Of a DNA stretch of 64,000 bases, positions 43,401 through 52,460 are shown piece after piece. How positions within the stretch are numbered: the first letter of the stretch is position 1; the number at the start of each line of letters is the position of its first letter. Made by a program: the position numbers and the translations under genes. Source of the stretch: an uncultured Lachnospiraceae bacterium. GTDB taxonomy: Bacteria; Bacillota; Clostridia; Lachnospirales; Lachnospiraceae. The notes below the pieces were generated by a model, which did no database searches, was not told the DNA's origin, and worked only from the letters and a program-made list of their open reading frames with translations. The stretch covers positions 19,910-83,909 of the forward strand of contig CACYTU010000004.1 of assembly GCA_902777355.1 (NCBI GenBank). Reading direction: 5' to 3'.

Positions 43401-44039
43401 TCAGGCGCTGACAAACTCAAGCGCTTTTTCCGCCGCGCTGGGAGCATCCTCTGTGTAGGCATCAGCGCCGATGCTTTCCGCAAACTCCTGGGTGACGGGA
43501 GCACCGCCGACCATGATCTTGACCTTGTCGCGGATTCCGGCTTCCTCGGCCGCTTTGATGACTTCGCCCATCATAGGCATTGTGGTCGTGAGCAGGGCAG
43601 ACATTCCGATGATGTCAGCGTTTTCGTCGATTGCCGCCTGGATAAATTTTTCCGGGGCCACGTCGACGCCAAGATCGACGACCTCGAAACCCTTGCCCTC
43701 AAACATCATGATGACCAGATTCTTGCCGATATCATGCAGGTCGCCCTGGACTGTGCCCATGACGATCTTGCCCTTGCCGGTCGCGCTGTCATCGGAAAGA
43801 TAGGGTTTGAGCACCTCGGAACCGGCCTTCATGGCTCGCGCCGATACCAGAACCTGAGGCACGAAAATCTCATTTGCCTTGAACTTTGCTCCGACGACAT
43901 CCATGCCCGCGAGAAGTCCTTTGGTCAGAATATCATTGGGGGCCAGTCCCTCATCGATTGCCTGCTGACAGAGTTTCTTTACGTCTTTTCTTTTGCCTTT
44001 CTGTAACATCTCGGAAATCTGTTCAAGCACTTCACTCAT
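43401..44039 (-). CDS. Corrinoid (B12-binding) methyl-carrier protein
   Basis: The 212-residue product has the two-domain layout of MtaC/MtbC/MtvC-type carriers: an N-terminal helical cap (residues 1-85, ILTKGLLAGMDVVGAKFKANEIFVPQ) and a Rossmann-type B12 domain with the cobalt-ligand motif GDLHDIGKN (His102 of DxHxxG), then DLGVDVAPEKF, GMSALLTTTMPMM and GGAPVT. It accepts methyl from a substrate-specific methyltransferase and hands it on. The ribosome site AAAGGAG is strong. A minus -10 (TATAAT, 44137-44142) lies upstream. The likely partners are the UroD-type genes in this region and the RACo-type reactivator just downstream. Confidence 0.93.
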   Translation of the reverse strand: MSEVLEQISEMLQKGKRKDVKKLCQQAIDEGLAPNDILTKGLLAGMDVVGAKFKANEIFVPQVLVSARAMKAGSEVLKPYLSDDSATGKGKIVMGTVQGDLHDIGKNLVIMMFEGKGFEVVDLGVDVAPEKFIQAAIDENADIIGMSALLTTTMPMMGEVIKAAEEAGIRDKVKIMVGGAPVTQEFAESIGADAYTEDAPSAAEKALEFVSA

Positions 44040-44208
44040 CTGCGTTTCTCCTTTCGTAAAAATTCCCGGTTTTCTTTAATTTTTGCTCTTGGATGAATGC
44101 GGACTCTCCACTTTCCGCAGTATCCTTCTTTAAAACATTATATAGTAAATAATGAGTGGCTTCTTGTATTTTTTTTGAATAAAAAAGCGATTTTATTTGC
44201 CGCTTCGC

Positions 44209-45459
44209 TCACCTGTACTGTTTGGGGGTGAGTCCGGTCAGTTTTTTAAACACTTTGGTAAAATAGCTCTGGTCCCTGTAGCCGCATGCGACAGCGATCT
44301 CCATGACCGAATAGTCTGTGTTTGACAAGAGGCGGGCAGCCTCCTCCACGCGCACCCGGTTCAGGTATTCCTTGAAAGTGATGCCGGTCACCTGCCGGAA
44401 CAGAGTGGACAGATAAGAGGTGTTCACGTGCAGTTCGTCTGCAATGACCGCCAGAGAGATGTCCTCCGAAAAATGCCGGGAGATATACTCGGCGGCATTC
44501 TTTACGATCCTGCCGCTCTTGTCCGGCATCATGGACAGACTGTCCGTGAATATCTCGATATTATCCTGAAATGTGTAGCAAATATCGTAAAAACTCCTGG
44601 AGTTGACCAGGGATGTGATGAGCCGCCGGTTCATTTCCAGAACCTTGTTGGCATCGGAGCCGCGGTTGATGGACGCGCGGGACAGAACCGAGCACAATTC
44701 GATAATCCGAATCTTGATGCGGTCCAGATCGTGGCTCTCATACAGCAGAATATTTCCCAGAAGGGTATTGAGGATCTCCCGGGCGCGCCCGGTGTTGTTG
44801 ACCTTGATGCAGCTGATCAGCTCGTTTTCCAGTTCAATGGGATATTCTCTCTCGTCCCGGACGCCGCTGTTTTTATACATCTGGATCGACTCGTTGATTC
44901 TGGACTGCTGCAGGAGTTTTTCCTTGTTGGAAGCAATGACCTGCCTGCTCTCAACCAGAATGCTGCGCATCAGATAATTAAAAAGCTCGCTGATCCGGGC
45001 AGCGCGGTCAGGGTCGATCAGGGGGATCCCGGCAGAGTATTCCAGCAGACGCTCCGCACCCTCAGGGGGAATCTTATTTTCCCTGTTCAGATCCGAGATC
45101 ATGGATACGTCGGGGGCCTCCATCAGGAAGGGACCCGCCACCACCGATCCGAACTGCCTTCCCTTGATCATGACGGGATAGACGATGTGGTTCATGCCGG
45201 AGTGACAGCTGAAAACATAGGACTCACCGAAATCTCTTGCCATCTCCCCCGCCCGGACATGCTCCTGGGCACAGCTGCGTCCGGATTGATTGTGGCGGGC
45301 AAATTCTACGCAAAAGGCATATTTTTCCCCGTAATGGAGAATCTCTTTTCCATTTTCATCAATCAGGATGACATTGAGCCGGGTAACAGCATGGAAGGCT
45401 GTCAGCATGCCTTTCAGGTCAGGCTCGGATATGTACTTGAAAATATGGCTTTTTTCCAT
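44209..45459 (-). CDS. PocR-domain AraC-family transcriptional regulator
   Basis: The 416-residue product carries an N-terminal PocR ligand-sensing domain (FKYISEPDLKGMLTAFHAVT, FCVEFARHNQSGRSC, VYPVMIKGRQFGSVVAGPF), a middle helical region, and two C-terminal AraC helix-turn-helix units (YISRHFSEDISLAVIADELH, YLSTLFRQVTGITFKEYL, IAVACGYRDQSYFTKVFKKL). PocR-type proteins sense small alcohols, diols or similar and activate nearby operons, here probably the methyltransferase genes. I start it at 45459 (MEKSHIFKYIS) because GAGGAC lies 8 nt upstream; the 63 in-frame codons before it fall in a repeat and look non-coding. A terminator follows toward 45693 on the far side. Confidence 0.85.
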   Translation of the reverse strand: MEKSHIFKYISEPDLKGMLTAFHAVTRLNVILIDENGKEILHYGEKYAFCVEFARHNQSGRSCAQEHVRAGEMARDFGESYVFSCHSGMNHIVYPVMIKGRQFGSVVAGPFLMEAPDVSMISDLNRENKIPPEGAERLLEYSAGIPLIDPDRAARISELFNYLMRSILVESRQVIASNKEKLLQQSRINESIQMYKNSGVRDEREYPIELENELISCIKVNNTGRAREILNTLLGNILLYESHDLDRIKIRIIELCSVLSRASINRGSDANKVLEMNRRLITSLVNSRSFYDICYTFQDNIEIFTDSLSMMPDKSGRIVKNAAEYISRHFSEDISLAVIADELHVNTSYLSTLFRQVTGITFKEYLNRVRVEEAARLLSNTDYSVMEIAVACGYRDQSYFTKVFKKLTGLTPKQYR

Positions 45460-45640
45460 GCTGCCGTCCTCTGATGTCATCCGCCTGTCCGGTATGCTAT
45501 CGTCCTTTAATGCCATCCAACATCTGCCGGCTTCAGTACGCTGCTGTCCTCTGATGCCATCCGACGTCCGTCTGCTCCGGTATGCCGCCGTCCGCCTGCT
45601 CCGGTCCCTTGGATCCGTATCGATTTCCTGCCGGCCGGCC
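45460..45640. repeat. Degenerate repeat upstream of the PocR-AraC gene
   Basis: On the minus strand GGATGGCATCAGAGGAC-like units recur about three times with variable spacers of 35-45 nt, ending at the chosen start codon. Related CGGAGCAGACGGAC units precede them. The frame is open but the composition changes sharply at the start of the PocR domain, so I read it as leader. Confidence 0.75.
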
Positions 45641-45692
45641 TCTGCCATCGACTCTCACCCGCACCGGATTTCAATTCCGCATATGTGCAAAA

Positions 45693-45735
45693 CAGCTGTC
45701 GTTTATCGTCCTGGTCAGACCGTAAACGACAGCTG
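45693..45735 (-). terminator. Terminator of the 45772 UroD-type gene
   Basis: CAGCTGTCGTTTA and TAAACGACAGCTG form a perfect 13-bp stem with a 17-nt loop, followed on the minus strand by TTTTGC. It separates this gene from the PocR-AraC gene. Confidence 0.75.
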
Positions 45736-45771
45736 CCTGTTCCCTGCATGGGATTCAGCCATACTTACTGA

Positions 45772-47031
45772 TCACTTATCACCATTGAACTCTTTGACTG
45801 CTTCAACCATGGCCGCGATATTCTCGATGGGAGTGTTGGCCTGAATGTTGTGGATGGTATTGAAGATATAACCGCCGTCTTTGGAGAAGATCTCCAGTCT
45901 GCGCAGGACCTGCTCGCGCACCTCTTCGGGGGTTCCGAAAGGAAGGGTGTGCTGGGTGTCGACGCCGCCGCCCCAGAACAGAATGTCCTTGCCGTAGGCA
46001 TCCTTGAGTCTCTGGGGATCCATGCCGGTCGCGGAGCACTGGACAGGATTGAGGGCGTCAAAGCCGCTCTCGATAAAGAGGGGAATCATATCAAAGACTG
46101 CGCCGCAGGAGTGCTTGAGGGTCTTCCATGTGGTGTGCTCATGGATCCAGTCGCACATCTTCTTGTAGTAGGGAAGATAGATTTCTTCGTAAGTATCAGG
46201 AGACATCATCAGGCTGTTCTGTGAGCCGTAGTCTGTTCCGCAGATGTAGACGATATCGATGTCAGAGCCGAACTCATCCCAGTATTTCTGGAAGTTCTGA
46301 ATGGCGATGTCTGTACCCTGGTCGAAGACCTCCTCCACCTCATCGGGATAGAGCAGGGGAGCCATGTACCAGTCCGCGATCCTGCGGACGCCGCGGGGAT
46401 GACGGATGTTGGGGCCGGGAATGTTGTTGGCATCGCCCAGGCAGGAATAACCCGGGATGACCTGGATGGCGCGCTGCAGAGGCTTGTACTCCTCCAGCTT
46501 TTTGTGGTGGAAGGCGATCTGCTCATCAGAGGCCAGCATATAGTCCTCGACGTTGCCGGACAGATCGGGATCATCCTCGTCGATCTCCTCTTCGGGGCGC
46601 TCCAGATTATCGAAATAGTAGCCGCCGGCAGGCAGGTGGCCGCTGGGCGCGACGGAATCGTCGCCTTCAGGATAAACAAAGGTGCCGCCCTTGCCGTCGT
46701 CATGAAGAGTGGCATTGGCGGGGATCAGGATCGGTGTGCCGCGGTATTCCCACTCCTTCCATGCGTCATTGTGATGTCCGTAGGTGTCGCCGAAATTGTC
46801 AAGATTCTGCACATCGACGCCCATGACTTCTCCCAGGTCAGGATCCACAAAGGCTGTCATCGTGCTCATGTCGTTGATTCTGGGCAGCTTCTTCTCCAGT
46901 CCGTAATAATCACGCAGCTGCGCGACGACCTGGCAGTTGACCATGGATGTGCACATTCCGCCGAAGTCCACCGGCACCTTATCGGGCTCCTTATGTGCAA
47001 ATGCTGTCAAAACTCTTTCTTTGGATGTCAT
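45772..47031 (-). CDS. UroD-family corrinoid methyltransferase homologue
   Basis: The 419-residue product is a longer UroD-superfamily member: MTSKERVLTAFAHKEPDKVPVDFGG, TWKTLKHSCGAVFDM (His-x-Cys), SGFDALNPVQCSATGMDP, DILFWGGGVDTQHTLPFGTPEEV and NTIHNIQANTPIENI. Many such proteins near corrinoid carriers act as substrate-specific O-, N- or S-methyltransferases; this one has no second Cys at the usual zinc position, so its chemistry may differ from the 31383 gene. The ribosome site GGGGAGG is well placed. It has its own terminator and lies between the PocR-AraC regulator and a divergent AraC regulator, either of which could control it. Confidence 0.8.
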   Translation of the reverse strand: MTSKERVLTAFAHKEPDKVPVDFGGMCTSMVNCQVVAQLRDYYGLEKKLPRINDMSTMTAFVDPDLGEVMGVDVQNLDNFGDTYGHHNDAWKEWEYRGTPILIPANATLHDDGKGGTFVYPEGDDSVAPSGHLPAGGYYFDNLERPEEEIDEDDPDLSGNVEDYMLASDEQIAFHHKKLEEYKPLQRAIQVIPGYSCLGDANNIPGPNIRHPRGVRRIADWYMAPLLYPDEVEEVFDQGTDIAIQNFQKYWDEFGSDIDIVYICGTDYGSQNSLMMSPDTYEEIYLPYYKKMCDWIHEHTTWKTLKHSCGAVFDMIPLFIESGFDALNPVQCSATGMDPQRLKDAYGKDILFWGGGVDTQHTLPFGTPEEVREQVLRRLEIFSKDGGYIFNTIHNIQANTPIENIAAMVEAVKEFNGDK

Positions 47032-47200
47032 GTGCTTTTACCTCCCCTGAAATATCTTATAAAAATGACTTTGCTTTCCTTTTGGATTATTGCTTTTACT
47101 GTCGGTATACGGCGGTATTTTGAAGGAATTTTGCTGTAATTCCGATACAGTTCCGGTTCTTCCGCAAAACTTTTGCGGATAATCCGGGATTCATTCCTTT

Positions 47201-47228
47201 TTGATTTCCACTGTATACATGATACAAT
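47201..47228 (+). promoter_or_regulatory. Possible promoter for the 47499 AraC gene
   Basis: TTGATT (47201-47206) and TACAAT (47223-47228) are spaced by 16 nt, with the palindrome TGTATACATGATACA between. Upstream at 47162-47178 is the inverted repeat CCGCAAAACTTTTGCGG. The rest of the 467-bp gap 47032-47498 holds degenerate AGACAGACA/AAACCGC repeats and no gene. Confidence 0.4.
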
Positions 47229-47498
47229 GAAAAAGGAAAAAGGGCACTTGCAATTACTATCATCAAATATGCAAATACTATCATTTTTTCATCTGCCCGC
47301 GGCAGTGCGTCGGACATGCCGGCAGAAGAGCTGGCGGGCAGACACGAAGGCCGCAGGAGAGCGGACAGGTGCATGAACGTGCCGGCATAAAAACCGCGTG
47401 GTTAGACAGACACAAGAACCACATACGATACAGACCTGAAAGCTGTGTGCTGATGAAACAAAAAACCGCATGTGAGACAGACATGAGAAGGAGCAGAT

Positions 47499-48371
47499 AT
47501 GCGGCAGATTCCGGAAGAATATCTGGTAAAAAGAGAACAGGACATTCAGGAGGCGGAAGGGATCTTTGTACACACGCCCTCCTCCTTCGCTCTGGACAAC
47601 CTCTTCTATATCCGGCTGGAGGCCCTCTATACCTGCGGTCCCAGGTATGAGGTGAAGAGATCAGGGCTGAATTCTTTTTTGATGTTTTATATAAAAGAGG
47701 GGGAGCTGCTCTTCGAATACGAGGGGCGCAGTTTTGTCGCGCACAAGAAGGACATCGTGATCCTGGACTGCATGAAGCCCCAGCGCTATCAGGCGCTGAC
47801 GCGGACTTCCTTCTACTGGTTCCACTTTGACGGCAGCGCTTCCAGGGCATACTTTGAGCATTTTAAAGAGAACCGCGGAATCCATTTCCAGAATACCCGG
47901 GGTATGGAGGAACATTTCGTCCTGATCCATGACCTGATGCGGAGCGGCTGCCCCGATGAAGGGATCATGTCGGTCCATATTCACCGGATCATGGCCCTGC
48001 TCTTCTCCTCTGTGGGGACCGGAGGGACTCCCTCCGACATCGTGGCCCGAGCAAGGGTCTATATGGACGCCCACTACATGGAAAAGCTGTCCGCGGAGCA
48101 GATCGCCGAAGCTTCCAGGGTAAGCCCGTCCCACCTCTTCCGCCTCTTCCGCAAGGAGACCGGCCTGACGCCCTATGCCTATCTCACCAACGTGCGGATG
48201 GAGCACGCCATGAAGATGCTGCTGAACACCTCCTACACAGTGGAGGAGATCGCGGATTACTGTGCTTTCTGCTCTTCCGCCAATTTCATACGGGCCTTCC
48301 GCCAGAGTACCGGAGTGACACCCAGAAAGTACAGAAAGCTGATCAGCGGCATCACATCGGCAGCGCCGTAA
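47499..48371 (+). CDS. AraC-family transcriptional regulator with an N-terminal cupin-like domain
   Basis: The 290-residue product has an N-terminal ligand domain (residues about 1-150; LMFYIKEGELLFEYEGRSF, YWFHFDGSASR) like the AraC cupin, and two HTH motifs at the C-terminus (EQIAEASRVSPSHLFRLFRKE, YLTNVRMEHAMKML, EIADYCAFCSSANFIRAFRQ). Start with AAGGAGC. It is divergent from the UroD-type gene at 45772, so that gene is a natural target; the ligand is unknown. Confidence 0.82.
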   Translation: MRQIPEEYLVKREQDIQEAEGIFVHTPSSFALDNLFYIRLEALYTCGPRYEVKRSGLNSFLMFYIKEGELLFEYEGRSFVAHKKDIVILDCMKPQRYQALTRTSFYWFHFDGSASRAYFEHFKENRGIHFQNTRGMEEHFVLIHDLMRSGCPDEGIMSVHIHRIMALLFSSVGTGGTPSDIVARARVYMDAHYMEKLSAEQIAEASRVSPSHLFRLFRKETGLTPYAYLTNVRMEHAMKMLLNTSYTVEEIADYCAFCSSANFIRAFRQSTGVTPRKYRKLISGITSAAP

Positions 48372-48410
48372 AACGCGGCAGTGTGCAGCAGGGCCGCCGA
48401 ATGCAAATAA

Positions 48411-48460
48411 AAGAGTTTCCTGACACTTACCTCCTAATGGTCACGGAAACTCTTTTTCTT
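48411..48460 (+). terminator. Rho-independent terminator after the AraC gene
   Basis: AGAGTTTCC and GGAAACTCT pair, followed by TTTTTCTTTT. It sits 40 nt after the stop codon. Confidence 0.8.
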
Positions 48461-48576
48461 TTATTGAATGTATTTATTCTTTGTCTTTTTTATCTGTTTT
48501 CTGTATCTTATACCTTTTTCTTATGTTTCTTCGATATAGCATCCCCCTTTCTTTGTCTACGAAATGTTATGGCTGA

Positions 48577-49332
48577 TCAGGTAAGAAAGTCCCTGATCAT
48601 ATCTGCGTAAGCCTGGCCGATGGGCAGATCATAGCAGACCTTGATCCGGTTTCTGATCGTTTTCACTGCTTCCTTTTTGATCGGGTCATACCCTTCTTTT
48701 TCATAGGTCTCTTTCCAGATTCCCACCCCGCGTTTCTGCCAGGCCGGCAGTTTATCATAGTTGATGCCTCTGGAAAACAGAAGTTCGTTTTTAAAGCTGA
48801 CTCCTTTTCCTGTCAGCTCCTTTGTAGCCTGCCTGGCTGTTTTTCCTTCTTTACGCAGCATCCAGTAGCAGCAGGAGTTCAGGGCGTTCCTGTTGGCGTC
48901 CTCCTGTCTCCAGCGGAAGTAATCCTGAACCTTGCCGATGTTGGGAAGCGGAACCACCCTGCAGTCAAAAACTGCAGTCTGCCCCAGCATCAGGGAGAAG
49001 GCGGCGCTTGCCTCTCCTGCCAGTGTGGAATTGAATTTCCTTGTCTTCCTTCCGAAGGCGTCCTCCTCCGGCGCAAAGAGCAGGGATATCTCATCGCTTT
49101 CCGTATATGCATAAATGACACGGAATCCGCAGTCCATCAGGGCTTTCGCCGTATTGACCATCAGATCCCTGAAGCGGACGTCAAAAGGTGCCTCGAATTT
49201 GCAGACTTCCTTCGTCAGGCGGGTGAATCCCCTGCCGTCAAGCCTTGCCGCAAGATACATTTCCGGCAGAATCACCTGATCCAGGGACTGCTCGTAAATA
49301 CGCATTTTTTTATCAAACTCATCAAAATTCAT
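48577..49332 (-). CDS. tRNA-His guanylyltransferase-like protein (Thg1 family)
   Basis: The 251-residue product is a Thg1-type 3'-to-5' nucleotide-adding enzyme: residues about 25-35 ARLDGRGFTRLTKE (first catalytic Asp), YAYTESDEISLLF (second acidic pair) and GRKTRKFNSTLAGEASAAF, followed by the family's WRQEDANRNALNSCCYW. In eukaryotes Thg1 adds G-1 to tRNA-His; bacterial Thg1-like proteins repair or extend 5'-truncated RNAs, and G-1 is normally genome-encoded in bacteria. The length matches the family. The start is preceded by GGAGGGAG. It sits alone, without a recognisable RNA-repair partner nearby. Confidence 0.85.
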   Translation of the reverse strand: MNFDEFDKKMRIYEQSLDQVILPEMYLAARLDGRGFTRLTKEVCKFEAPFDVRFRDLMVNTAKALMDCGFRVIYAYTESDEISLLFAPEEDAFGRKTRKFNSTLAGEASAAFSLMLGQTAVFDCRVVPLPNIGKVQDYFRWRQEDANRNALNSCCYWMLRKEGKTARQATKELTGKGVSFKNELLFSRGINYDKLPAWQKRGVGIWKETYEKEGYDPIKKEAVKTIRNRIKVCYDLPIGQAYADMIRDFLT

Positions 49333-49632
49333 TTCTGCTTGTCTCCCTCCGCTTCTCCTTCCATAAAACGCTCACTGCTCTTATTGAGTCAAGAGTATGT
49401 TGCGAGATGATTATCAGATATTACTTAATACAGAATAAACTGCTTTCACAAAATAGTCATTCGACCCGTAGTATAAATGAATAGTATAAAATCAATCAGG
49501 TCACTGTCAGATAATCGCTTATTACGCTATAATGATTCCATGGTCAAAAGCCTGGAAAAAACAATCTTCTCACCCCTTTCTGCATAAATATGCCGGAGAT
49601 ACAAAATAAAGATTGGAGGATTGAAAAGTCAT

Positions 49633-50631
49633 ATGAAAAAAGAGACGAATACGATCAGTGATATCATCAGCCGCAACGGCATTATGGTCATCGACGGCTC
49701 GATGTCCACAGCTCTCGAGCATCTGGGAGCCGACCTGAATTCAAAGCTGTGGACCGCCAGGGCCCTGGCGGAGTCCCCGGAACTGGTCAGACAGGTACAC
49801 CTGGATTATTTCCGCGCGGGCGCGGACTGCGGGATCACCTGCAGCTATCAGGCGACCATCCCGGGGCTGACCGCAAACGGGTACACGCGTGAAGAGACGG
49901 AGAAGCTGATCGCCCGCTCTGTTGAGATATTCATCGAAGCCCGTCAGCAGTGGTGGGAAGAGGAAGGCGAAAAGGCAGGACGCGCCTGGCCCCTGTGCCT
50001 GGCAGGCATCGGACCTTACGGAGCCTATCTGGCAGACGGATCCGAATACCGGGGAAAATACGGAGTAGGCGATGATGTCCTGGACAGCTTCCACCGGCGC
50101 AGAATGGAAATCCTCCATCAGGCAGGCGCGGACATCCTGCTCATCGAGACCCAGCCATCACTCCACGAGGCACTTCTGGCGGCAGGCATCGCAGAGGAAC
50201 TGGGAGCAGACTACTGGATCAGCTTTTCCTGTGCGGACGAAAAACATATCTGCGAGGGTGACCCCATCCGCAAATGTGCGGAAGCCTTCGCCAAAGACCA
50301 TCCCCACCTGCAGATGATCGGTGTCAACTGCACCAAGCCGGTCTATATCACCGGCCTGATCAAAGAACTGCGCGCCGGCCTGCTGGCAGCGGGCAGCACA
50401 CTTCCCATCGGTGTCTACCCCAACAGCGGCGAAGAGTATGATCCCGTCACCAAGTCCTGGCACGGCACAGGAGACGCGAAAAACTTCGGGGAATACGCCC
50501 TCGACTATATGCGGGCCGGGGCGGATGCCGTCGGCGGCTGCTGCACGACAGTGGCTTCCCACGTAGAGCAGGTCGTCGCAGCCAGAAAAGCCTTCATCGA
50601 CGGCGGCAGGGCCCGCGTAATAAGTCCCTGA
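49633..50631 (+). CDS. mmuM: Homocysteine S-methyltransferase (MmuM-like)
   Basis: This 332-residue zinc-dependent enzyme makes methionine from homocysteine and S-methylmethionine or SAM. Landmarks are MVIDGSMSTALEHLGADLN, ADCGITCSYQATIPGLTANGY, IGPYGAYLADGSEYRGKYG, MIGVNCTKP (first zinc Cys) and GADAVGGCCTTVASHV (the Cys pair). The length is normal. I start it at the ATG at 49633; a TTG four codons upstream is too close to the GGAGGA site. A plus-strand TATAAT at 49528 may be its promoter. It might accept methyl groups linked to the corrinoid locus, but it is on the opposite strand and separate. Confidence 0.9.
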   Translation: MKKETNTISDIISRNGIMVIDGSMSTALEHLGADLNSKLWTARALAESPELVRQVHLDYFRAGADCGITCSYQATIPGLTANGYTREETEKLIARSVEIFIEARQQWWEEEGEKAGRAWPLCLAGIGPYGAYLADGSEYRGKYGVGDDVLDSFHRRRMEILHQAGADILLIETQPSLHEALLAAGIAEELGADYWISFSCADEKHICEGDPIRKCAEAFAKDHPHLQMIGVNCTKPVYITGLIKELRAGLLAAGSTLPIGVYPNSGEEYDPVTKSWHGTGDAKNFGEYALDYMRAGADAVGGCCTTVASHVEQVVAARKAFIDGGRARVISP

Positions 50632-50738
50632 CACACGGCGGCAAAAAGGTTCAAGGCTCAATATATAAACACTTATAAGGCTCCCGGATTCCGGACAAAA
50701 ATCATATACGGCTCCAAAAAACCTACAATCCTTTCAGG

Positions 50739-50803
50739 ATGCCGGGAGTAAAGTCAGGCAGAGGATCTGAAACCGGATCTCTTTCTGCCTGCGGCATTTT
50801 TTC
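50739..50803 (+). terminator. Nested terminator after mmuM
   Basis: GGCAGAGGATC and GATCTCTTTCTGCC form a stem inside a GATGCC/GGCAT outer pair, followed by TTTTTTCTT. It lies 108 nt after the stop codon. Confidence 0.7.
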
Positions 50804-50852
50804 TTAACTGCAGCACTTTTTCACTGCAGGAATTTTTCAAGGGGGAGACACT

Positions 50853-52292
50853 ATGGGTGATGCTGTGGAATATGATGCTTTTACTGCTTTTCTGTATAGG
50901 ATCGATGATTTTATGTGGGGTACCTGGATGACCGTCCTGCTGGTCGGCATCGGGATCATCCTGAGCATCCGGTTCGCATTCCGCTACCAGCGAAAGATCA
51001 TCTTCAATTTTAAAAACACCTACGGCAGAATCGGCGCCAAGGGCGAAGGCGAGGGCACGATCTCAGGCTTCCGTGCCGCCTGCACCGCACTTGCCAACAC
51101 AGTCGGCACCGGCAATATCAGCGGCGTAGCAACGGCGATTGTCTCGGGCGGTCCCGGCGCCCTGGTCTGGATGTGGGTGTCTGCCTTTTTCGGCATGTCC
51201 ACCAAGGCCTGCGAGATCATCATCGGACAGCGCTATCGCGAGCACTACAAAAAATCCATGAATGAGTATGTCTGCGACCGGTCCTTCGTCCTCAAAAACG
51301 CCTTCGGCTGGAAAAAGGGGGCGGTTCTGCTGGCAGTCTTCTGTTTCGTGTTCGGCCCCTGGACCTGCTGCGTCCAGACTGAGGCCGTGACCAGTTCCAT
51401 GAACCAGGCCTTCGGCATCAGTCCCCTGATCTCGGTCATCATCATCGGTATCACCTGTATGGTGACGATCTGGGGCGGACTCAGACGCATCTCGGACGTC
51501 ATGTCCCGCGCCGTACCCATCATGGCAGTCCTCTACATCCTCATGGGCCTGGGTGTCCTGATTCTCAACTTCCAGCATATTCCCGCGGTCATAGCCCTCA
51601 TTTTCAAGAGCGCTTTCAGCCCTACTGCCGCTGTCGGCGGCTTCGCGGGCGCCACTGTCCGCGACGCGATCCAGTACGGTGTCGCACGGGGCATCTATTC
51701 CAACGACGCAGGCACCGGCTACGGCATGATCGCACACGCTTCCGCCCAGACTGATCATCCGGTCCGTCAATCCCTCTGGGGCTGGGGCGAAGTCTTCATC
51801 GACACCTTCATTATCTGCTCGATCACAGCCTTCACGATCATCATGACCGGCTCCTACACCACCAGCAATGCCACCAGCGGCGCCCTGACCACCATCGCCT
51901 TCACCAACGCCTACGGCGCGGTCGGCGGCAAGCTTACCGCAATCGCCATCGCGGTCTTCGCCTGGACGACCATCATCGGCATGTATTATACCTGCGAGAA
52001 ATCAGTCAACTACGCCTTCGGCGACACCGAAAACAACAAAAAAATGATGCCGGTCTATATGATCTACTACATGCTTCCCTGTGTCATTTTCTACAACATC
52101 AAAGCGGAAGCGCTCTGGGCCTTCACGGATATCCTCTCCGCCCTCTATGTGTGCATCACGGTCTTCATCATCGTCGCCAAGCGCAAAGAGATCTTCCGTC
52201 TCTTCGACGATTTCTGGCAGCGCTACCTGCCCGAAAAAGAGGCCGGCAAAAATCCTCCCTATGTCACATTTGACTGCAGGGAGGACAACTAA
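50853..52292 (+). CDS. Alanine/glycine:cation symporter (AgcS family)
   Basis: The 479-residue protein has about ten membrane segments and imports alanine or glycine with Na+ or H+. Landmarks are GEGTISGFRAACTALANTVGTGNISGVATAI, VQTEAVTSSMNQAF, RRISDVMSRAVP, GIYSNDAGTGYGMIAHASAQTDHPVRQSLWG and TTIIGMYYTCEKSVNYAFGD, all typical of AgcS/SodiumAla symporters. The start has AAGGGGGAG. It lies between terminators (50739 and 52461), so it is monocistronic. Confidence 0.92.
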   Translation: MGDAVEYDAFTAFLYRIDDFMWGTWMTVLLVGIGIILSIRFAFRYQRKIIFNFKNTYGRIGAKGEGEGTISGFRAACTALANTVGTGNISGVATAIVSGGPGALVWMWVSAFFGMSTKACEIIIGQRYREHYKKSMNEYVCDRSFVLKNAFGWKKGAVLLAVFCFVFGPWTCCVQTEAVTSSMNQAFGISPLISVIIIGITCMVTIWGGLRRISDVMSRAVPIMAVLYILMGLGVLILNFQHIPAVIALIFKSAFSPTAAVGGFAGATVRDAIQYGVARGIYSNDAGTGYGMIAHASAQTDHPVRQSLWGWGEVFIDTFIICSITAFTIIMTGSYTTSNATSGALTTIAFTNAYGAVGGKLTAIAIAVFAWTTIIGMYYTCEKSVNYAFGDTENNKKMMPVYMIYYMLPCVIFYNIKAEALWAFTDILSALYVCITVFIIVAKRKEIFRLFDDFWQRYLPEKEAGKNPPYVTFDCREDN

Positions 52293-52460
52293 TCCCTCCC
52301 CTGACTTTTCTCCATCATCCGTTTTGACCCGGAACAATTTCCCAGTCAGGCGGCAGCGTCGTTTTATTCGTGACAAATCCTTACTTTTGATATGTTAAAG
52401 TGGTAATAGGGTAGAGGCGGCCACGCCGCCCTCTCGCCTCCGGCCGGCCCTTGTCATATT

